Shown here piece by piece: positions 10,196 to 21,107 of a DNA stretch of 64,000 nt. This DNA comes from Colocasia esculenta. Its lineage: Eukaryota > Streptophyta > Magnoliopsida > Alismatales > Araceae. Numbering within the stretch: position 1 is the first letter of the stretch; every line of letters begins with the position of its first letter. A model generated the notes under the pieces. That model was not told where the DNA came from. It made no database searches and worked only from the letters and a program-made list of their open reading frames with translations. The stretch spans positions 64,792,961 to 64,856,960 of the forward strand of contig CM024760.1 in the NCBI GenBank assembly GCA_014218235.1. The letters are read 5' to 3'. Made by a program: the position numbers and the translations under genes.

Positions 10196-11332
10196 ATGTC
10201 TTCCAGGCCATCGAAGAAACTGGCTTCTCGCCGCCATCCCTCCTCTTCTCGGGCCGACGGGGCTGAGGCTGAGCGCAGGACAAAGCATCAGGACGATCGT
10301 CTTCCTGAGATTGTGGTGCCTCCCCATCTTCACCTCACTCACTCCAAGGGGACGCATACCAAGTTTTTCCAGCAACGGTATGTGGAGTTTGAGTCCTTGG
10401 CCGACATGTTTCCTAATCTGCAACCCCTATTAGACAATCAGGGCTGGACTCCGTTTCTCTACCATCACAAGCGGTATTCTCCTTCCGCCGTTCGTGACTA
10501 CTACAACCACCTTGGCTACACTCCAGATAATCGTTTCTTTACCACCGTCAGGGCACAACTTTTCAACTCACTGAAAATCTTCTTTGCACAGCCCTTCAAA
10601 TCCCCAATTCTAGTTGATATCCTAAGCCACAAACCGGATGCCTCTGTCTACTACCCTCTCCTCACACTGAGGGTTATGATGGCACCAAGAAAATCTCTAA
10701 ACTCAATGCAAACTCATTTCCTCCATTGATCAGGATGATCCACCACATATTCACTACCATGATTGTGCCTAAACATGGCAGTCGGAGTTGGTCACCGATG
10801 TTCACAAATCTCTCTTCACCTTCTTCCTCAGATGTGAACCCATTAATCTCCCACTTCTGATGCTTAATCTTATCCAAAAAACATTCTACCAACCCCGGAG
10901 GTTGATGCCCTTTGCCTGTCCACTTACCTCTCTGATGAGGTTCATCGCATTGACATTCCAGACAGCGAGTGCATACAGCTAAATTCTCGCAACAGCTTTG
11001 ATCTCACTGCAGCACATCGCATGGGATACAAGCTTGTTGATGGAGTTGTTACCCGGAGCTTAAGGGTAAGCACCTGCTGATGCCGTAGGGGAAATGTTGA
11101 AGACGAAGATGGAATCTTGCTGATGATGCTGAAGATGATGAGGATGAAGACTCCCAGTCTGAATCACATGGTATGCTGCGTTGAGAATACTAGTGATGCT
11201 CCAGCTCAACCATCCATTAGAGATTTGCTTGCACAGCTACAGCTACAGATGTCCACTGGATTTGAGAAGCTGAATACAAGATTGGACACAGTGGATTCGA
11301 GTCTGGAATCACTTGTGGACACTCAAGTCTAG
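10196..11332 (+). pseudogene. Third reading frame (ORF3) of element A, putative plant transposon protein type
   Basis: The first part is open at 10196-10729. A basic N-terminus is followed by FFQQRYVEFESLADMFPNL, NQGWTPFLYHHKRYSPSAV and RDYYNHLGYT. This resembles the plant-specific 'putative plant transposon protein' domain found downstream of pol in some long copia and gypsy elements. The frame then shifts. Further blocks read MIHHIFTTMIVPKHGSRSW, FLRCEPINLPLLMLNLIQK and LMPFACPLTSLMRF. An acidic stretch and a coiled coil (LAQLQLQMSTGFEKLNTRLD, to 11332) close it. Element C carries the same order of blocks. Its function is unknown; an envelope or a DNA-binding role has been neither shown nor excluded here. 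Confidence 0.65.
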
Positions 11333-11712
11333 CTCCAGCTCCTGTATGACAAGGCTTCAGACAGAGATGCATAACACTCGTCAGGCTCCAGCTCCGCCTG
11401 CTGATGATGCTGCCTAGATAGGTTTTATGTCTAGGAATGGGTCTTCACGTAGTGTCTTTGTCCTGTCTTGTCTGAGTCTTATGGTCATTTTATTTCACTT
11501 TGTGGTCATGTATTTTCTTTCCCTTTCATGTTTGCTCTCAGTCAAATAACCTTTTGTACTGTGTATGCCTCCTTCACATCAATGAATTCACAGTGCCATG
11601 TTCCATGCTTGTCTATATGTTTGTCTGATGAATGCTTTTAGATGTTGTCAAAAGGGGGAGAAACCTCAATGTGCATTAATTGATAAATTTTGTCATCATC
11701 AAAGGGGGAGAA
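11333..11712 (+). other. 3' untranslated end of element A with two polypurine tracts
   Basis: There is no coding sequence. Two near-identical purine blocks, AAAAGGGGGAGAA at about 11650 and AAAGGGGGAGAA at 11701, lie about 50 bp apart. The second abuts the 3' LTR and is the likely plus-strand primer. Confidence 0.75.
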
Positions 11713-13031
11713 TGTTGGGTTTTCATTCTAACATTTATAACAACATGTTTTTGATGATGAATAACTTCAATTGAGGTTTGATACATGTAACACATGAAAA
11801 GGAAACTATGCAATATTTGATTGTTTGTGTATTTAAAATACTTAACTTTACATGTTTCATCATGTAGGTACAAATGCACAAAGTCAAGCTCTCTCAAGTA
11901 AGTGAAAAAGATCACAAAAAGCAAAAGACAAGGTCACCTGTCGACAGACACAAAAGACCTGTCGATAGATCTCACAGGTGTGATCTGCCAGAAGAACCAT
12001 AGTTCAGAGAGTCTTCATCTGTCGACAGATGACAGATCGGCTGTCGACAGATCTCACAGTCCAGAACATCCAGACTTCTGTCGTTTACACAAAAGAGCAC
12101 ATCTGTCGATAGATGGTCTTCGACTGTCGACAGATCTCACAGGGCTGAAGATCCATACTTCTATTTTACTGTCGCCTGTCGACAGATGGCCAAGACCTAT
12201 CGACAGACGGAGTATAACTCAAACTACAGAAAGTTTCTAAGTTATCCTAGGAGGTGTTTCCAACTATCACGTTTCTTCATGTGAGAACTCCTATATTTAA
12301 ACACCTCTTTGAAGGAAATTTCGTAGAGAAGCAGCCACAACCAAAAACCCTAGAGCTACTCCAAGTTTCACAAGTGTTGCTGCTGCCCTACTTCAGACTG
12401 GTGCACAGAGCCCTAAAGATCCGTCGATCTAGCAGTTCTTGAAGGAAGAACGTCGAGGATTCAACCTTCTTCATCGACTCAAAGCATTTAAGTCGAAGAT
12501 TGAAGTTCCTCCTAGCGTTCTCAGAAGAGTTCTTCACCAGGATTTATTGTCTCACTCAGAACTCTCTTTGTTTTCATATTTCTACCATCTGTGTGTGTGT
12601 TGTGGTGATTCAAGCGACCCTTGTGCTTGAGATCATGTGTTTGTGTTGTTCTGATCGTGGGTGCACATCAGAAAACACGTGTGTGTGAGTTGTAGTCACC
12701 GAACTCGCTCATAAGCAGTTTTCTCTGCGTGTGTGTGTGTGTCGTGGACGTAGGATACACGATTTGTGTACTTCAAACCACGTAAATTTTCGTGTCTTGT
12801 GGTTTGAACGTTTTTCACGTTAGATGCTTGATAGGCACATTGCATTCACACACTAGATAGATTGCTAACTCATCTACACATCGCCAACACATCTAAGTCT
12901 CACGTTGTTTCTACAGAAGATTCAAAAAACTTTGTTGTGACTAAAAAAGGGTTGTTTTCAAACTTTTAATTGGTAGTAATCTATTCAACCCCCCCTTCTA
13001 GATTACCATATTGGGATTCCACAAACCTTCA
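11713..13031 (+). repeat. 3' LTR of copia element A
   Basis: It is a direct repeat of 1540-2860, starting TGTTGGG and ending CCTTCA. It differs by scattered substitutions and 1-base indels. Several differences are C/T or G/A in the palindromes (for example GTCGATAG at 11959 and 12106). The gypsy pol frame resumes just after it. Confidence 0.92.
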
Positions 13032-14290
13032 CCCGACATCTATGTCGAGATCAGAGAGCAGCAGGCTAATGATCCATTCCTAGTCAAGGTCAGAGAGACC
13101 ATAGCTGATAAACCAGATTTCTCTATCGCTGAAGATGGGATAATATTATTCCACTCTAGGACTTGCGTGCCTGACAATGAAGAATTGAAGAGAAAGTTGA
13201 TGGATGAAGCCCACAAGACCAAGTACACAATTCACCCAGGCGCAACCAAGATGTACTAGGACATGAAAAGGTCATTTTGGTGGCCAAACATGAAGCGTGA
13301 GGTGGCTGAGCATGCTGCACACTGCCTCATATGCCAACAGGTGAAAGTCGAGCACCGTCGTCCTGCTGGTGTACTTAGACCCCTGGACATACCTGAATGG
13401 AAGTGTGAGAGTATTGGCATGGATTTCATCATGGGTTTGCCCCGAACTCGTGGTGGACTTGATGCTATCTGGGTTATTGTGGACCGTTTAACCAAGTCCG
13501 CACAATTCCTTGCCATTAAGAGCACTTGGAGTGTGGATGTGTTAGCAGCATTGTATGTAAAGGAGATAGTAAGATTGCATGGAGTCCCAATATCCATTGT
13601 CTCACCGTGATCCCAGATTCACTTCTAGATTCTGGAAGGGACTTCAGACAGCGTTGGGTACTAAACTCAATTTCAACACTGCTTTCCACCCACAGACGGA
13701 CAGACAGATGGAAAGGACAAATCAGATTGTGGAACATGCTTCGTGCCTAGACTATATATTTTGAAGGTTATTGTAATGAACAGTTGCCCCTAATTGAATT
13801 TGCCTATAACAACAGCTATCAGGAGAGCATTAAGATGACACCTTTCGAAGCACTGTATGGCAGAAGTTACAGATCACTTGTGTGCTAGAATGAGGCAGGA
13901 GAACAGCAATGGCTAGGACCAGACATGGTGCAGAGCACTAGCAGAGACATACAGATCATCCGAGAGAGGATTAAGATAGCTCAATCCAGGCAGAAGAGCT
14001 ATGCAGACAAAAGAAGAAGAGACTTAGAATTTCAAACTGGAGACCATGTGATGTTGAAGGTATCCCCGACCAGAGGATTCCAAAGATTTGGGATGAAAGG
14101 CAAATTGAGACCAAGATTCATAGGTCTATTCGAAGTGTTGGATAGAGTTGGCGAGGTGGAGTACCGACTAGCACTACCTCCCCTGTTCTCAACAGTGCAC
14201 AATGTGTTCCAAGTGTCCATACTGAGAAAGTACGTGTATGATCCGTCACACGTAATCAACTATAATGAGAAGACAAGATCCTATCATTAG
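13032..14290 (+). pseudogene. gypsy integrase remnant
   Basis: This continues the gypsy pol interrupted at 1539. An H2C2 zinc domain is seen (HPGATKMY, stop at 13258, then HAAHCLICQQVKVEHRRPAG). The core follows: IGMDFIMGLPRTRGGLDAIW with the first catalytic Asp, then a frame change near 13609 into DPRFTSRFWKGLQ with the second. AFHPQTDRQMERTNQ carries the Glu. Next are FAYNNSYQESIKMTPFEALYG, a stop near 13890, and the C-terminal GDHVMLKVSP to VSILRKYVYDPSHV. The frame ends at 14288 without a chromodomain. Multiple stops make it non-functional. Confidence 0.93.
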
Positions 14291-14385
14291 ACGGCTAAGA
14301 GACAACAAATGAGAAGACAAGATCCCATCAACAGACGGCAATGATAAGACAAGACCCCGTCATCAGACGGCTAACAGACAACAAA
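14266..14385 (+). repeat. Minisatellite downstream of gypsy pol, left part
   Basis: About three degenerate units of roughly 35-45 bp carry the words GAGAAGACAAGA, CCCRTCAACAGACGGC and AACAGACAACAAA. It breaks off at the ACAAA duplication where solo LTR D is inserted and continues at 27539. Confidence 0.75.
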
Positions 14386-15504
14386 TGTAGCACCCTTGAT
14401 TTTTAAAACCCAAATAAAATAAAATTTCTATTTTTAATAAATGAGGAAAATTGATTTAATTAGAATAAATGAGCAATAAGCGATATAAATAGGAATTAAA
14501 TCAAGTCCATTAAGTTAAAACCCTAATGGGTTGTGTAAATGGTCTAATTAAAAAAATAATGGGCCTAATACAGACGAGACCAATATGGGATGGGAATTAA
14601 TTATCCCAAATTCGAATTTAATTAATTAGTAAATAGTAAAAGGGTTGGATAAATACTAAATAACTTGTATTTATCTAAAACAAGAGCCCGTAGCCCATCC
14701 TAACCCTTTGGCCACGAGATTAGGCCTCTTCCTCATCCTAATTAGGTAGATAAATAAAAGAAATAAGATGATAATTGCTAATTTTCGGAGTTGGAGGAGA
14801 AGTGAAGAGTTTGAAGATGTAAGGACTCTATTAGCTAGTAAAAACATCATAATCTCGTCCCTACCCAAACCAAACTGTGGCTGGAGCTTTGGAGACGAAG
14901 GGAGAGGCTGGAGAACGTGGAAGCTTGGAGAAGGAAGTTTGGACAAAGGAGTTTTCATCTCGTTTTCGTCTTCGAATTAGGGTTCTTCCTTGTTTCAACA
15001 AAAGGTAGGCAATCTCTCAAGCCAAATCCATGTAAAAATTACCCTAGGAAGACTTCATGTTTCCGAGCAAAAGCCCTCTGCTTTCGCTCCATTTCGGTCT
15101 CCCATGAGGGAGAATTAATTCTTTGAATCCCTATTAGTTCCATGTACTCGACCCTTCATGTTTACTCTTAAACCTCGAGCATACATGACCCCATGCCATG
15201 AGAAAATTCTCATAAATACTACATCATGTTATCTTTCAAATGCCTCTAGTTTGCCTAATTTTCATCATGTATCCATCTGTAATTAATTCATTGAACCTTG
15301 ACTGCGCATGTTTAGGTCATCAAAATGTAACTTGATCAAAGCATGCCTAAACCTTGTCTATTTTCAAATTAATATGTTGATAGATCTATATGTCTACTTT
15401 CATTTAAAATTGGATTCGTGATTTTTGAATCACTGTGTGATTTTAGATGGAATTTAGAATGACCAACTATCAAAAACGATTCACCTTGGAAAAAAGGGCC
15501 TAAG

Positions 15505-15620
15505 CCGCCGCGATTCCTGGCGCAAACCGGACTGGGCCGGTGGTTCTTCGGACTGCGACCGAGCCGCCCGTCACGACTTGAATCGCGGCGGGTATGTCCG
15601 CCGCAATTTGAAGATTGCGG
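15505..15620. repeat. GC-rich inverted repeats inside LTR D
   Basis: CCGCCGCGATTC (15505-15516) pairs with GAATCGCGGCGG (15580-15591), a perfect 12-bp match. CCGCAAT (15601-15607) pairs with ATTGCGG (15614-15620). The stretch is much richer in GC than the rest of the LTR. Confidence 0.6.
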
Positions 15621-16775
15621 CCAGACTTTTTAATTATGCTCATGCCCTTGTTGATTTGGCTATATAACCCTTATTTAGCCAAGATTAACCCAGGTTATAG
15701 TTAATTCGACTTGGTAAATTAATAAATGACAATAATTATATAAATTTAATTATTTAAAGGACATTTGCACGATTTATCATCATCTCGTGATTTCTTTACA
15801 CTTACACACACATAACATTATTAATTGCCATTTGACCCTAATAATTTATCCAATAATGTATCTAGTAAATTAGCGAAATCAATGACTAAACTTCCCTATT
15901 TAATTAATCACGTTTGTCTTCATTTTATACGTGTGTTTTGTACACCGTTACCGTTTCCCTTGGCCTTCGAGCACTCGAGGCACGACGGACCTGTTTTCTA
16001 CACACTTTCTCTTGACTTGGACCACCTCTCCATCGGGAATACTCTCGACTGGGCCAGGGACTCCTTGTCAAGGCCTCTTTACGTCTTCTTGTCTTTGGCG
16101 TACGTCCGTTGCTGACGAGCTACTTGTACCCTAAAACCTGATACACTTTTAGGGATCAGTACGATCCATGGCCTTAGTGTGTTCTCTTCTTATCTTGTGA
16201 TCACGTCGGACCGTATAACCTGTGTACACAGTACGGCTAGTGGGCGGTGATGATTCTACCAGACTACCGGTACCCGACCTGGTGCCGTGCAACTGTCACT
16301 ATCGGTGTTACGTTGTTTTACGATATCATCTCTATCTCGTCTACTATCTATATCCTCTTATCTGTTCACGTTCTCTATACACTCTCATCTATGTTGTCTA
16401 CCACTCTCATCTGTTCTTGGTACTCTACTTGTCCATCAATTGATTGTCTAAGATAATAAACATGACTATGCTAGGCAACATTATAAGGGCCCGATCTGGT
16501 CCTTTGGAGGAGCACCTGAAAGGCTACAACTCGCGGGGTTCTAATGATCTGGGTGATGGCATACACCTAACGCATGACACACAAGATTTAATCTATGAAA
16601 ATCAATCAATCAAACAATCACTTGTTGTTACTTGAACTCAGGGTTGAAAGAATATCGACCCATGCTTGCTATCATGACTAGTTTACTTGCTATCTCATGA
16701 TATGGCCAATTCTTGTGATGTTATACTCTCGTAAATGAGTTAATGTTTCACGTTATCTTGTTACATCATTCTCTT

Positions 16776-17400
16776 AACTATACAACAAATGTGACTTTTA
16801 GTAGTAATTATATATGCTGCTATAGGTAAGATAATGGCTACTAAATCTTTTTAACAGCCATCCAAAAGTTGGCTGTTATAAGTCCTGTTGCTAAAAGTAA
16901 ATAGCAGCCATTCGCAATCATGGCTGCTACAAGGAATCTTTAATGACACTTATAAATGTTGTTATAAATATGCACAATTTTACTCTAAGTGTCGCAAAAA
17001 CTTTTGATAGCCATTTAAATGGCTGCAATAATTAGCAATAGAAGCATTTAACATTGCTGCGAAATATGTTTAGTATTGGTAGCTAATCTTTTGGCTATTA
17101 CTTTTATTTGTTGTAGCAAATATAGTTGCTTCCATTGTATACTATTAGAAGCTAATATAATGGCTATTATTTATTCTTTTAAAATTAGAACATATTTGTC
17201 ACTATACGTATTAACATCATTTCTTCTTGCTTTTGAAGATTAGATATGTGCAATTTAAATAGCTACTGAAAGGGAGTAACTGGCTGCTAATAGATATTTT
17301 AACAACAAATATAATTGTTTCTAAAAGTGTAAATAATAACATATACTAGCACATATATTTGCTACTAAAAGTTTATAATAGTGACATTAAAAATTATCAC
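16776..17400. repeat. Left terminal and subterminal repeats of CACTA element E
   Basis: The degenerate terminal inverted repeat (16776-16810) is followed by many copies of TAGCAGCCAT, GGCTGCTA, GCTACTAAA and variants in both orientations. Such motif clusters are transposase binding sites in En/Spm. The partner cluster is at 26820-27070. Confidence 0.75.
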
Positions 17401-17739
17401 TATAGTTGATTATACAACACCACTTGTATACAAATATATCAAATGTATATTCTTCTGTGTATTCTATAAATCTTTCCACACCATATATGATTCATTGGCA
17501 AAAAGCTACCATAAAACATCGTACATATCCATTCCATTTCCACAAAAAAGACATCATATATTTTTTAGAATGACGAATGCAAAAGAGTAAAATATGTTTT
17601 CCAAACATTTTCTCAAAGAACATCCAAAATGTAGATGGTTCTGACATGGTCATCATAAAATGTCAAAGGAGAAACAAAAAAAAGAGATGACAAAATGTTT
17701 TGATTGAAGCTGCCTTCATGTAGATCATTCTTCTACCCT

Positions 17740-20280
17740 AGTGACCTGCAAGAGAAAAGGCATGTTTAGCATAGAATTGATAACATTATTAATATTGAAA
17801 TATGTACAATTGAACAAACATACAAGAGTAAAAGGCCAAGCAATAGTTGCCCCAATTGCATCTCCAATTGTCTTGAATTGTCCATATGGCCTTGGGAGAG
17901 GTTCATTATAAACAAAAGCAACATTTATAGCCACTTCTCAGTATTCACATCCTAAGTCACAACCTCCAACCTTCTTTAAAGGATCTTTGCTTTCAATAGT
18001 AGCAAGAGCCACATTGACAAGAGACTTTTTGAAACTCTTTAAGTAAACCATCACTTTTCCCTGTCAAAAAAGAAGAAGAAGAAAAAGAACTTTTAATCAT
18101 AATACACTAACAAACAATAATGTTAAGAGCTGTATTTACCTGAACATTCAAATTGTCATCATTTCTTCCTCTTTTCTTTAATCCTCGTTGCACCTGTGGA
18201 TAACAAGATAATTCATTCAACAAGATCTTTAAAATATGGTCCCAAAACAGTAGTGACATGTCAAATATATACCTCACTATGTAATTGTGTTGTCTTTTTT
18301 GAAACAATTTCACGAGGGCCTTGGATGGGAATTCTGACCTAATCCATTAGTTGGATGAAATTAAATGTTATTAAAAAAGAGAATTCTATCAAGTAATATG
18401 CATAAAAATAGACATAATTCTCACATTATGATGTTGTACTTCATGACTTGAAGCAGATGAATGAATGGAAGGCGATCCATTACCATCATATGCCTGATTA
18501 AGAAAAACATCATTAAATAAATTTGCATGCAAGATGGTGTAAATTAAAAATTTTACCTGATAATTTTCATTATTTTGCTGCATCAAGTCTTTAAGTGTAC
18601 CAATTTCTGCATGCAAATTGCTAAGACGATTCTCATATGATTCCTTCATTTTTTTGTGTTCCACCTTCATTTCCTCTATTTTTTCAAACATTTTAGATAT
18701 AACAGTCTCAGATGATGTCTTGACTTGATTAACCATTTGTAGAGCTTGAGCATGAGTGGGCACAGGGCCATATACACTAGAAGGTGTAGGACCTAGTCCA
18801 AGCATCCTTATGCGTCCTGGCTTATCTTTTCCCAATACTTGGGATAGAAGGTCATCCTTCATTGTCTTAGGAGATGAATTTTCTTCTAGAGAAAAAATTT
18901 CTTGCAACATACCCTAATAAAATTAATAAAAAGTTAGACATCATTTAATAATAAAAGGAAAGACCTTATATGTTAAGTATCCCATTCTTTAATAAAAAAC
19001 CTGATATATAAGAAAACGGTGGCTTTATAAAATGGTGGCTTTATAAGAAACCTGATAATCATATAATATATAAATGGTCTAATCCATAAGGATAATCATA
19101 TAATAAAAAACCTAATATATAAGGCCATCATGTGCATTAAGTATCCCATTCTTTAATAAAAAAATTGATTTATAAGAAAACGGGTTTCACTAAATTGGAA
19201 AAAACAACATTTCCTTAAACATTAAACCATATAAAATTTTCAAACAACAGAAAACTGATGACTGCCAGCTTTTTTATGCAAGCAAAGTGAAAAAACAGAA
19301 ATTGACTCATCATGTGCATTAAGTAGCCCACTCCAGAAAAACAAAGTGAAAAAATTCTGTTTTGGAAAAATAAATGAGGCCAAGGATGAGGAAATGCCTT
19401 CAAAAAATAGGGTTAGCCTAAATCATTTACCATAACTCTAGCTGATTCATCATTAACTGGATGACCATCCTTTCGAGTATGTGTTATACTAAACAATTCT
19501 GCTCGAGAAGGATTTCTTGCATCATCTATTTTTTGACGCTGTAACAAACAAAATGAAAAAAAAAATCAATCAAGACAAAATATATAATGTGTGTTACAAA
19601 CATGACAATGTTGTATGGTACACTTACAATCTCCTCACGTATCATTGCAAAGCTTTTTGAACCAATAGTATGACCTACTATTTGCTTTCACGATTCAACT
19701 TGTTCATGGCACTTCGTTGCTAGAAATTTAGAAGAAATATTGGATAATACAAAGATATATTATTATATTAAAGAGTTTCAAATGTTTATTACTTGACTTT
19801 TTTCAGTCCTCCAAAAGTTGACAAGGTCCTTCCATTGTGTTGGATCTACTCATGGATCAGATATATTTAGAACATCATTACCAACATTGATAGTGTCCAC
19901 ATATTTTTCTTAAGATTGTATTTGAAGTTCTTTCATTTATTTCCAAGACTTTTCATTGCCCATAATATAAGGCATCATCGACCTCAAACTTCTCCTGTTC
20001 ATTAGTTTTGAAAGAATATAGTGATCAACATACAAATTGTAAAAGATTTAAATAATTATAGATCAATACCTTCACAAGATCCCACATGTGATTCTTATAC
20101 TCTATTGGCATCTTTCTCCAATATTCCCATGTTAATGGAGCTTTTTGTGGATTGCGAGCAATAGTACCCAAGTAGCTTGCCAACTTTCTAGCATTGGGTC
20201 CAACTGGTTGGCCTAAATCATTCACATCAATAGTTAAAAGTTTTCTTCTATCCATATTTAGTAGATCTAGACATCGAGTA
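17740..20280 (-). pseudogene. CACTA second gene, plant transposase Ptta/En/Spm type
   Basis: Exon-like blocks follow each other on the minus strand. KLLTIDVNDLGQPVGPNARK and LASYLGTIARNPQKAPLTWE lie at about 20100-20255. KCHEQVES, a stop, then KQIVGHTIGSKSFAMIREEI lie near 19630-19715. RNPSRAELFSITHTRKDGHP lies near 19450-19540. LLSQVLGKDKPGRIRMLGLG followed by a coiled coil lies at 18540-18910. VNVALATIESKDPLKKVGG and YGQFKTIGDAIGATIAWPF close it at about 17745-18060. These are the signature parts of the Ptta family, the regulatory partner of TNP2. The blocks are separated by AT-rich introns. One stop is visible, so it is probably inactive. Splice sites were not resolved. Confidence 0.8.
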
Positions 20281-20742
20281 ACTCCACGAGTTTTCTTTTG
20301 TGCACCTGCAAATATTTAGACAATCATATGACAATGTGAATGCACATTGTGAAGAAAGTTATAGATCTATTGAACACCATTACATTACCTGTATTGTTAT
20401 CTAAATCATGACTTGGAGACTCTTCTAAATGGTCATCATGTTCTTCAACTTGTGTTGGCTATGTGAGTGATTCAAGATCCTCTCTGGTATGTGTTCCTGA
20501 CAATGCCCTATTAGATTGAATTTTTCTAAGATGGAGTGTTGAATTTTTCAGCCTAGATTTAGATCTGAGTTGTAGTTGAGAAGTGTCTTGTATGCCCTGT
20601 CATTTGAATACAAATAAAAGATCAGCCCACATATGTACACAAAGAATAGAACAAAGAATATAACTAAATCAGCCCACATATGTGCGTGTATGTTTATATA
20701 TATATAGAACTAAATCAGCTTATTAATTCAGAAGTTGCCTAA

Positions 20743-20848
20743 AACTTGAACAGAGCATGGCTGTGCGTATATAGCATGGTTGTGCGTAAATCAGCTTATA
20801 TACACGCACAACCATGCTATATACGCACAGCCATGCTCTGTTCAAGTT
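20743..20848. repeat. Perfect 45-bp inverted repeat (hairpin) between the two CACTA genes
   Basis: The left arm 20743-20787 starts AACTTGAACAGAGCATGG. The right arm 20804-20848 is its exact reverse complement. The 16-base loop AAATCAGCTTATATAC repeats part of the sequence just upstream (about 20712-20723). A transcript would fold into a long uninterrupted stem. Confidence 0.9.
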
Positions 20849-20869
20849 AATGGCTCTGCGAAGGAAGCT

Positions 20870-21020
20870 GCCCATGTTTAATGGCTGGGCCTTGTATGTC
20901 GCTATAAGAGCACAGGAACATTAAAGAACAGAGGAGGTTGCTCCCTGTTGCAGATTCAAACCTGATGTCCACGCTCAGAATACCTATTCACATGGCTGGT
21001 CGACTGGGCACTTTTTTTTT
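20870..21020 (-). repeat. Possible tRNA-derived SINE-like fragment
   Basis: On the minus strand TGCCCAGTCGACC resembles a pol III A box. About 40 bases later, GGTTTGAATCT resembles a B box (GGTTCRANNCC). A T-run lies at the outer side (about 21010-21021). No clear tail or target duplication is seen, so this is tentative. Confidence 0.25.
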
Positions 21021-21107
21021 TTTAACAATGTGTAGCATAACTATGATACAACAGAAAGTAAAGTAATTACCTAATAATACAACAGAAACTAAAGTAATTA
21101 CCTAATA

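Larger units (their letters stand above)
1540..13031 (+). mobile_element. SIRE/Maximus-type Ty1/copia retrotransposon (element A), structurally complete
   Basis: Two direct LTRs of about 1.32 kb (1540-2860 and 11713-13031) start TGTTG and end near TTCA. Behind the 5' LTR is a primer binding site close to TGGTATCAGAGCC, complementary to initiator Met tRNA. A polypurine tract AAAGGGGGAGAA abuts the 3' LTR. The gene order gag, protease, integrase, RT, RNase H is Ty1/copia. The 11.5 kb length, long LTRs and an extra downstream reading frame fit the SIRE/Maximus lineage. The target duplication is imperfect: ACCCA on the left and (A)CCCG on the right, consistent with one C-to-T-type change plus loss of one A. 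All genes carry frameshifts or stops, so the copy is not autonomous now. Confidence 0.9.
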
